64,000 bases of DNA from Drechslerella dactyloides (lineage: Eukaryota; Ascomycota; Orbiliomycetes; Orbiliales; Orbiliaceae): assembly GCA_020064725.1 (NCBI GenBank), contig JAGTWJ010000017.1:3410001-3474000 (forward strand). Direction: 5' to 3'. Shown here in pieces: positions 25,801 to 34,367 of the stretch (the stretch's first letter is position 1; the number at the start of each line of letters is the position of its first letter). Both the position numbers and the translations under genes were made by a program. A model generated the notes under the pieces. It did no database searches. It was not told the DNA's origin and was given only the letters and a program-made list of their open reading frames with translations.

Positions 25801-26313
25801 GCCGTGATAACCCTCCGCTACACCGCCCGCGACGGCGGCGACAACCTGCGTAAGACTGTCGAGGGTATACAACGTGACAATCTGAACAACCTCATAACGC
25901 TAGCCAAGACAAACGGCTTGTCCGCCGCCTACGTCCTCCCCATCGCGTTCCCCGGCGAATGGTGGCAGCTGCAAAATAGCACCGACCACACGACGAAGAT
26001 TACGATCCAGCCACGGCATCTGCCGTTCTTCACCGTCGGTCACGGGCCGCAGATTGACAAGATATCCTGGTACGCGGTCGGCACCGGCGCGAGTGGGGCG
26101 CCGTCTACGGTGAAGATCAAGGTAAACACCGAAGCTGAGGATACTTTGACGCTGATGAAGGCAGATCAAGGGTATGGTAAGTATACCTATGCCGGCAGCT
26201 CGAAGGATGGTGTTATCTCTGTCGGGACCGAGTTCACGCTGCAAATGCCAAGCGCAAGCGTGGCGGCCGTGAAGGAGCTTGTGTTAGTTTTCCACTATGT
26301 TCTGACGTCGTAG
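16882..26313 (+). CDS. Tc toxin complex A-subunit (TcA/TcdA)-like protein, fungal homologue
   Basis: TcA proteins of Photorhabdus/Xenorhabdus-type bacteria are large pentameric translocation channels that inject a TcB-TcC effector cocoon into target cells. Four exons (16882-22250, 22303-23746, 23803-23894, 23958-26313) keep one frame for about 3,086 residues with no internal stop. Seen in order: a transthyretin/carboxypeptidase-regulatory-like beta domain (about 15-115, SGTVTYPSGAPAAGLLVIAY); a helical VRP1-type region with a Cys cluster (about 589-611, ICACTDCASVHSASAYV); the ABC-toxin N-region and neuraminidase-like block (about 1610-1760, WSPWEKIDLDIQ, then WNIQLAVSE); and a C-terminal TcB-binding-like region (FNFELGQ near 2425, GPYVSVSGKL, RYLPFEGTGAISQWLLELP). 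It is longer than bacterial TcA (about 2,500). No TcB or TcC partner is in the window. Family assignment is strong; activity is unknown. Confidence 0.9.
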
Positions 26314-26997
26314 GGTGTGCATGACATTTGCACCATCATGTAACAGAAAAGTAATTTATTGCCAATATGTTATTCACGTCTCAATTGAGGTCTGCCTTGA
26401 CCTACAAATTAGAGACTTCATACTATGAATGTGTGAGGTTACATACTATGGGGGAAACGTCCATGCCAGGAATCATTTTGGGCTGGAATGGTACCAAGAT
26501 GGGCAAGACCTTGAACGTTATATCTAGATACTATGTTTGAGTCCAAAAGCAAACATGGGACGGACGAGAGTCATTCTCAGAGAACCAAACCCCCAAACTC
26601 GAGATAAGATGGCCTGAAGCTAGAATTAAGGAATCACCCAAACAGGCCGATAGTTAGGTGTACGATCGACGAGGTCAATAAATTGCCGAATTGGGCTGCA
26701 GGACCCCGAAAGTGGAAATAACACTGTCGAGTGTGTTGCCCTAGGGCAAATCAATGTGCGTTGCAGGCAGATCAGTTGATCCAGTATAAATTTAGAGATA
26801 AATGAGCAAGCAGCAGTATATAAAGAGAGGGCCGCAGCGCCGAGAGAAGGGGATCCTCCATCTCCATTTCATTTTACTCTCATCAGCCTCCTCTCCATCT
26901 CACTTTCTTCCATCTCATTCATGATCCCCGAGAATCCTGACATTACACATACCACCATCCCGTCGATACTTCAATCGACTGCAAGTTTTTTATTGCA
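26314..26997. other. Intergenic: 3' flank of the toxin-like gene and promoter of the next gene
   Basis: No gene seen. The last 180 bases look like a complete fungal promoter and leader: a TATA box followed by a CT-rich stretch (CTCCATCTCC, CCATCTCACTTTC) up to the ATG at 26998. Confidence 0.5.
26817..26824 (+). promoter_or_regulatory. TATA box
   Basis: TATATAAA, about 175 bases before the ATG at 26998 and directly followed by a purine run and then a CT-rich leader. Position and context fit a core promoter for the damaged gene at 26998. Confidence 0.55.
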
Positions 26998-27606
26998 ATG
27001 GCTCGTACCAGCTCCCAGATAATCCTCCACAACAAGCTCAACCAGACTCTGAAGTTTTATCCTTCAGGTCCAGGACCGTGGGATCGGTATTTTGGGGCCT
27101 GGCACCCCAGTAACATCGTCGAGCCATCTCAGTACAGCATATTCGACGTTAAAGTCCCGGAGGGCAACGGCGGCTCGTATTTTATTGCCTATGAATTTGA
27201 TATACCATGAGCTCGCGTCGAGGAAAAATGGTACTTTCGACTGCACATTCAGCCGAAGCCTGTGGCAGATGCGGTTTGGGTTCCGGATAGGCAGCAAGAT
27301 GGCTGCGATAGTGGTATCCTTTGCCCACTGTTCGATTCGAAAAGGTAGCCTCATTCGAGCAGCGAGGAGTATCCAGACGGTGAGCCGGCCCTGTCTTGTG
27401 CAACAGCCGTCGTGTTATGACAGAAGCTTGAACGCTTGCTAACGATATCGAACGGCCCAGCCTTACATTTAGAACCGACATTTCAGGATCTATTTCCACG
27501 ACCAATGCCGAAAACTCCTACGTTTGTACCTTCTATCGACAAAGACCGGTCGACAACTACGACACGAGCTACTGAATTTGGCCCACAACCGCCAAAGCCA
27601 CCATAA
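26998..27606 (+). pseudogene. Damaged paralogue of the gene at 31.5-32.8 kb (short copy)
   Basis: From ATG 26998 a frame encodes 70 residues (HNKLNQTLKFYPSGPGPW, then SYFIAYEFDIP) and stops at TGA 27208-27210. The same frame continues after it (EEKWYFRLHIQPKPVADAV, then GILCPLFDSKR), meets TAG at 27346-27348, and continues again to a donor at 27380. A likely intron 27380-27460 leads to a final exon ending at TAA 27604-27606 (Pro/Thr-rich). The segment 27270-27379 pairs with 31480-31593 in the second copy. Aligned codons differ mostly at third positions, showing that this frame was under selection before it broke. Function is not recognised. Two internal stops make it a pseudogene unless an unseen intron removes them. 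Confidence 0.6.
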
Positions 27607-28610
27607 GGTGGAACGAACTCGGACGCGGCTCAATAAAAGCTTACTTGTTACGATATTCATGCCTTCGCATGCCAAGACTGATGTCTGCACATAGATGTAC
27701 GTCTAGGCACCATAGGAAATTAGATAATCCAATCATCATCATACCATCTTATCATGCCGTAGCTTCTTACGTAGACGCGTAGCTAGATAGATATGCAGAG
27801 GATAGAAGAGAACTTTCATCTCCACCTCACCTCCCATCTAAATTTCATCACCATCATCACCTACCAGACCGCAACTAGCATGATATAGACAGCAACACTG
27901 CTATCCATCCAATAAGCCATCACTGACCTGGACGCTCCCTAAAACTATTATCTCGCAGAGGAGTGGTTAGACAGCCGTCATTGTGTTCTGCAACGTGAAC
28001 TCTTTCGCTCATTGTTGTATGATACAGCCGGTCTAAAGATGGCTACTAAAATGAATAGCACACGCAACCTCGATCGACAGCGCCATTACCAGGAAAACTT
28101 TGCTGAATGTTTCACAGTATTCCCTCAATTGCATAATATTATAATGAAGGTATCTTTTGGCTACTGCCTTCAAATTCTACCCATTTTGGAGGAATATTAT
28201 ACTTGAAAGGAACGTACCAAGCGTTACATAGCTCCCAACCTAAAAATAAAACTCTCATTATGCGTGCCGGCGCCGTTTACTATATTATTATTATCTGACA
28301 TGCTAGAGCTTCCAGCATGATGCAATTTTTTCAGATCAGCATTTCATAATAAGCTCTGATAGAGCCATTCCCGATTCGACGGCTCCCCGAATATCTCCGT
28401 AATGTAATACAATAATGTAATTAATTCCGCACCTGTTGTCCGTTCATTAAGTCCAACCTCGAAAGAAAAGTTGGCAGTAGCACGCATCCGTTTCCCCTTC
28501 TATTATCCGATGGAAATCTCCCTGCGATCGCAATTGATCGTACAGTTGTTTTCCACCTATACAATGCAGGTCTGACTCTCTGATGCTTAAGGAATATAAT
28601 CAACTCAAGC
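27607..28610. other. Intergenic, AT-rich, no gene recognised
   Basis: A CT-rich stretch at 27810-27870 (CATCTCCACCTCACC) resembles the leader of the damaged gene at 26998 and could be a remnant of another copy, but no matching coding frame follows. A 64-codon frame at 28012-28206 has no domain and is left out. Confidence 0.4.
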
Positions 28611-30798
28611 TCAGGACCAAAAAGCATTTTTCGGCATCGCGAAGACAATCGATGAATCCTCTGCCACTAATTCCGCATTGACACAGTCTTGATCCTCTTG
28701 TTTATCCTGCCCAGCAACCGTCGTCGCGACAAGGTTAACCTTCCCTTCGGATGAGAGACTCTTCTTACCGGCTGATCTTGAGCCCGCGTGCGCACTCGTC
28801 TCTAAATTTACCTTTATAGCCTGGAACGCTAAAAGATAATCACCAATCCTAACCGGATTTTTTGCACCCGACCTGAAGATGTTATCTTGCCTGCTTGAAG
28901 CCTCCTGTGAGACCAGTCCGCTCTTGAGTTCGCTTGCAGGAAATTCTTCACGCCCCGAGATATCGTGCAAAGGATCACTTTTCGATGCCTCCTCTGACCC
29001 AGGTAGACTCGTAGCCGCAGTGTACCCCCGAAGGATCATGAGCCCCGTGATCATGTAGATTGTAGTTCCAGTACTCTGATATTCCTGGATTCTATCTGCA
29101 TTCATGCGTTCTTCTAGTTCTGAGATGAATCTGGTCATTTGGCCATAATTTATGAATTCGATCCATTCGCGTTGAACGAAAACTTGTGTGCTAAGTGGAC
29201 AGATGTTAGCTCGCAGCTCAAGTCCAATCCCAACAATATTGGTGTATCTGTCTGGATAGTAAAGCAGTAAAAACAGTGCGAGATTGCTTGGAAACTGGAC
29301 AAAGGGCATATTTGATTGTGACAAGTCGTGGTCGTACCTAGTCCCCCCAGACTCATCCAGCTTCCCAAATCCGAGCTCAGCTCGAAGTGTCTCTGAAATA
29401 GGCCGTAGGGTCCTATCTAGCTTCAAGGTTAACGACTCGTCAGACTTCATAATCACTATGCTGTCGAAAAGAGACCCTTCTTCAATGGTGTTTCCTGGTT
29501 CACTGAGTGATGTAATAAGGTCGCCAACCCGGACAAGTTTAGCCGGAAGATATGTGGGAAGCAAGATAAAGGCTGATTTTCGGTTCGCCGTGATCGCGCT
29601 GCTGAATTGTGGACTCAGACGGAAACGCGTCTCGGTCTCATCCTCCGAGGATGATGGTTGCTTCGAAGGACTTTGTCTCGCCAACGTTCTCTCTTCTTCG
29701 ACTTTGTCTTTGATACTTGAAAAGGTGCTGGGATCACTCGTCGCGAGGAGCTCAGATCTGTCGTTCATTTCGGTAGACTCTTCGTCTGAATCCAACATGG
29801 GATTCGGGGATACCTCAACAGTGTGGCGGATAGAAAATGGATATAGCGTGTCGCGCTGCGCAAAGCAGAAGGTAATGTCGGTTTTGCCGGTCTTGTAGGC
29901 TACAAACTCGAAAACACGACCCTGCCCTGTTGAAGTTGTTTTTTTGCGTGGTTGAGAACGCAAATAGATGACACCCTACAGAAAAATAGATTCCAATTAG
30001 CTAAACTGTGTGCGTCCTCCCATGCAGTTTCTCACAACATACCCCGTCGGAGCGAACTTGATAGTAGTGATCGACGTCGCCAGAAACCTCCACGCGGAAA
30101 TTTTGATGAAGAAGGACTTCTGAAGGTGCCTCGCCTAGCGCAAGCACCGGTACGACAACATTTGTCTTCTTCTTGATGCCTTCTTCGATGCACCGACGCA
30201 GTTGCTCCCCTATGGAAGCTGAGGCCTTGTAGTTTTTCCCACCCGCTTTGTCGCTTGATTCCTGGTCTGATTCCTCACTTGATTTGTCGCCCATGCCAGA
30301 CAATATCTTGTCGGTGGGATGGACCAGGACACACAGAAATACATTGTAACAAACCCACAGCATCGTACCTCGAGATTTGAGGAGAATTTTCCCGGGCTCC
30401 GTGCTAGCCCCTTGGGGAGGGCCGAAGATGCTATAGATAGATTCCGAGAAGGTAGAAAGGTGCCCTTTTAGACGCGTAAAAGCCTCTTGATAATCAGCAA
30501 GCACGGCAAATTGGATATGGACTTCGTCCCCGTTGTTCTTTCGGCTTCTTACGCTCGCCGCTGTGCTTTCCGGGTGAATAGAAACATTCAACTTTGTATT
30601 GCACGACTTGGCTTGGCGATTAAGCAACGTTGCTACATCCGCAGCTGAGACAAGCGTGTCGTCTTCCGGTAGCACGACTGGAAGGTTGTCAACATATTTC
30701 TTGGTCTCTGGAAGTAGAAATATGTGTCCTGCTGCGACTGTTACTACTTCATTTGCAGGTAGCCGCGAATGTGTTTGAATTGGCGAGCGTCGGATCAT
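28611..30798 (-). CDS. Unknown protein with a possible chagasin-like (I42) inhibitor domain
   Basis: Two exons, up to 30043 and 29975-28611, joined by a clear GTATGT...TGTAG intron and kept in frame for about 706 residues from the first ATG at 30798. The open frame runs 18 bases further upstream to a CAG, so an additional 5' exon is possible. Around the intron, LHQNFRVEV, then GQGRVFEFVAYKTGKT and IRHTVEVS, resembles the second half of the chagasin/I42 fold (G-x-x-v-F-x-F-x-A-x-k-x-G, then a terminal t-V-x-V strand). The NPTTGY-type loop is not evident. The middle is Ser/Glu-rich and disordered. A later block (NLALFLLLYYPDRYTNIVG, TTIYMITGLMILRGY) looks folded but is not recognised. It lies between the two damaged paralogues on the opposite strand. 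Gene model likely, function unknown. Confidence 0.6.
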
Positions 30799-30825
30799 AG
30801 TCAGTTCAATGAACACTGGACTCGG

Positions 30826-31278
30826 TTAGCATGTAAGGCTTTCCGGGTTTCCCCATACTTCGGACTTCAGCGCTCTATAAAATCCTACCTGTGTTATAAG
30901 CACAGTTGTCGAATGGTGTCTAGGTATGTGTGGAAGCTGCCGCGTTAAGCTCAGCAGAGGTTTCCTTGAAGCCGCCCTGGTACGTATCGAGGATGCCGGG
31001 CCTCCTGGGGATCTTTGGCCGTGATGCAAAGTAATCGCAGAGGAATTTGAATAAGAAGGAGCCGGATGTCTGGGAGGATTCTGCTTTCGCTCGTCACGAA
31101 ATATAGATCTCGCAGTTTGGTGTTGGGAATTACGACGGATGGACGTTGTCACATCTTCGAGGTGTTTAATATCAACGCGTTGATGCAAATCGGACGCAGA
31201 TTTTGTTGCATAATTACCAGTATATAACTTGAATGGCTGCGCATACTCCCAGCTCTTGATCCATCTCTCCAATTCCAT
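30826..31278 (-). CDS. Possible 5' exon or small ORF upstream of the I42-like gene
   Basis: A 150-codon frame from ATG 31278 (MELERWIKSWEYAQPFKLYT) on the same strand and directly upstream of the gene ending at 28611. It is Ser/Arg/His-rich towards its end and has a plausible donor (CAG then GTAGGA near 30890). The phase of that donor does not fit the acceptor just before 30816, so the two could not be joined cleanly. It may be a separate short gene, a badly resolved first exon, or chance. Confidence 0.25.
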   Translation of the reverse strand: MELERWIKSWEYAQPFKLYTGNYATKSASDLHQRVDIKHLEDVTTSIRRNSQHQTARSIFRDERKQNPPRHPAPSYSNSSAITLHHGQRSPGGPASSIRTRAASRKPLLSLTRQLPHIPRHHSTTVLITQVGFYRALKSEVWGNPESLTC

Positions 31279-31463
31279 CCTTCAAGTCTCCAGTCTTAAG
31301 ATCCCTACTTTAATTCCTAATCTCCTTACCAAATAATCAAGCCATCTCACCAGGACACATTCGATCAACATCAGAATCTCCAGAAATCTTAATAATACAC
31401 ACATCATCTCTTACAAGTTCAGCTTGCCCAGATGCGTCGAGGGCTAGTGGTTGGTGCAACTAC

Positions 31464-32775
31464 ATGTCCAACCCCCCACCCACAGCGGATGCAATATTCG
31501 TCCCACAAGGTCAGCAAAACGAAAGTGGCGTTCTCTGCCCACCTTTTGACTCGAAATGACAGCCCCATTCGAGCAGCGAGGACTATCCAGACGGTGAGCC
31601 GGTCCTGTCTTATGCCGCAATCGTCGTGTTCTAATCAAAGCTAACGTTACCGATCTTGCAGGCATATGGAGAGTCAAGTTCAATAAGAAACTCCTAGGGC
31701 CCCAGCTCCTTGTCCCGCGGGTAACACAAGTGAGCATCTCGGGGATGATCCGTGGACCCACCATGGTCGATGCTTATGGATTCCCAAAATACCGACAAGG
31801 AGTGAACGACTTTGTCCTTTGGAGGGAGGGCAATGTCGGCCAATGGGTTGATCCCAACGACACACGCGGGTCACGGGTTCCAGTGGCTGTCGATCTTGCG
31901 CAGACCGGCAGCACAATACCCCGCCTGAGGATAGACGTTCCCGAGAACTTTCTCGGAATCCCCTTTCAGCTAACTGGGGAGGAGCTGGGTGATGCAAACG
32001 GCATGGATATCATCCGGTCGTACAAAAGCAAGACAGAATGCTTCACGACTCCTGGGACCCATCGAATCCAAGTCGTAGTTTTGCCGCCGTGGGAGCACCA
32101 CAACAGTCTGTGGGGTGTGGCTGGCGACATCGCCTGGAATTTACATGTCCAGTGCCTGCCGTTGACCCGCAGTCGATATACGGGCCCCCCAAGCCGTTTA
32201 GAGTTCTACACGCTCAACGGCAGCCTACCGACGTTCTTCGAAAAGAACATGGTTCCCGTCGCGTTAGCTCGACCATTTGTCTTGAGTTACCGGCACCCAA
32301 CCGCCACGTGGGAACAGCATTGCGCCACAGTGGCTTTCCAAGACTTGTCCTTCAAGTACGACGCAGAAGAGGGCAAGCCCAGATACTGGAGGAAGGTTCC
32401 TTTAAGATAATGGAGTATCTTAGGGATGCGGGGAAAAACAAACCGGTGAACTGCTGGGATCAGGCCTGCATCATTCAGGTATGCATGGGGCTGTCCCCGT
32501 CCACAGTAGGCGCATGGCAGGTACTCGCAGAGCCGTTTGGTCACATAAAAACGACCACACTCGTAGGACAGGGCAAATGCAACAACCCGTTCTTCGAAGC
32601 AGGCGGCGAGGGGCAATGCAGACAGAAGATCTGCTACCATGGGTCGTTGTGCAGAGGATTTGGCTGTCACTACTTTGTCCAATTGCCAAATGGTTATATT
32701 GTCGATGCCTGCTGCGGGCCTCACTTCCGTGAGAAGAACATCGACAAATTCATGAAGAGCAGCATCGCTGGTTAG
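31464..32775 (+). pseudogene. Damaged gene with a C-terminal Cys-His-Asp enzyme-like module
   Basis: The second copy of the 26998-27606 family, longer at its 3' end. A frame from ATG 31464 (TADAIFVPQGQQNESGVLC) hits TGA 31557-31559, reads on to a donor at 31594, and after an intron (31594-31661) continues for about 249 codons (GIWRVKFNKKLLGP, RLRIDVPENFLGIPFQL, HNSLWGVAGDIAWNLH) to TAA 32408-32410. The reading then shifts frame near 32390 and continues to a stop at 32775. This last part holds KPVNCWDQA (Cys codon 32452), GCHYFVQLPNGYIVDACC (His 32668, Asp 32704) and more Cys. The Cys, His, Asp order and spacing recall transglutaminase-like or papain-like cysteine enzymes; this is a motif-level guess. 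No N-terminal exon like that of the short copy was found. One stop and one frame break make it non-functional as read. Confidence 0.6.
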
Positions 32776-34367
32776 TCGGGGCCTGGTTGCCAGAGTTATC
32801 GGTATTTCCAGGACATTTCTGTCAAATGGCAGATAATGGAGCTCAGAGGGGATTCCTAGGTGCAGATATATAGAAGGACTGAATGCTGGTTTTGCAGACC
32901 ATTCAGCACTTAGCATAGTTTCTATAGCTATCTTTTTGTTTCCGCTGCTACTCCTGTTAAATTTTTGTTATGTAGTATATGAAGTTTCGAAATCCACATC
33001 CTCACTCCTTGCTGGAGGATCTCCTTGATATTGAACCAGGTAACATCAAATCCTCAATTAGACGTGCACGTGAGAAGATTTGTCCGGCCCTGGATCCAGG
33101 TAATCAGAACCGGCCAACCTCGTGAGCCCACAGATTGTTGACAAATATAGCTAAAAATCCATTCTCTCATGACTAATTAGACATGTTTTGTGGAGGTACC
33201 GGATATACGTGGGTTATAATTATAATTATAACTGGCCTCAATAGGTTCTTCACTGACAATACGGTACCGTGCATGCTATCACCATGACACTCTACCATTG
33301 TATACTGGTGTAGATTTTATAGCTTGTGATAAACACCCATCTCACGAGCCCGGTACCGCGCGTATGAAAAATTAACAGCCAAATTGAACATCCGGGCTAT
33401 ATAATCCACTTGTAAATCTTGAGGATGAGAAAGGGAGCGGCCGTCTGTATTCTTAGGATCCTGGCAGATATGTCGACAGGTAAACGAAAATGGGGTTATT
33501 AGTGTTTGTCAAGATCATAGCATGCCAGATCTGCAGAGCTCGAGACAAAAGCAGAGGGCAACTAACATTTAAATTTGCATATCCGCATATCGATCGATCC
33601 ATGTCGACCAACATGTTCACACTAACAGGAATGCAAGCAACTGCCTTGGGGCCCACGCCGAATTGCTAGGTGTAGGTAGTACCACTCTACATCCTACCAC
33701 AGCTTCAATCTACAGATCTACGACAATTGCAAACTTAAGTACATAATTATCAGAATGTGCGTATAAATGCAAAGGCCAAAGGACCATCTCAGATATCGGT
33801 TTCACTTAATGAACGGACATTGGCCACACCTGCCGCAACTCGCAAATTCCAACATCACGAACAACCAAACACAAAGACGAGCTCGAGTCGATATCATAAA
33901 CGTGTCTCGTAAACCAGACTGCCAATCCTGTAGCCAGCGAAGCTCATAAACGTTAAAACGTCATTCAGCCATTAATTAATACAGATCTATAGACATTAAC
34001 ATATACAACAGCAAGTAAGAAATCGCAAGTTTTCGGTAAACCGCGCCATATCCTGCAAACCAGAACTTTCCCCAAAATGTCCATCGACAAACTTCACCAA
34101 GGAAACGTCTCGCCAACACCCCCATCTGTCCCTCCAACCGCAATACCAGTGTAGAACACCATATCACTCACCCGCTAAATTCGAAACCATCATCGAGATC
34201 CAAAAGACATAACAATGAAAAAGCATCAACTCATTAAATAAGGAAGTCTAGGTAACAGCAATTCTCCCTCGAAAACCAATCGCGTTCCAAGAGCAGACAA
34301 CAGAGGAACGGGGCCCGGAGAAATGGAGGGTAATAAAGAGAAAACACCATAGGTATAATGTAAAATA
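32776..34367. other. 1.6-kb AT-rich intergenic region
   Basis: No gene recognised. Contains short palindromic AT tracts (TTATAATTATAATTATAA at 33212-33229) and scattered short frames without domains. The last ~300 bases before 34367 are the 3' flank of the TCO89 gene. Confidence 0.4.

Noticed and set aside
16882..26313. Treating the TcA homologue as several separate genes
   Set aside because: The splits coincide with consensus introns of 52, 56 and 63 nt that keep the frame and family order, so one gene is more likely.
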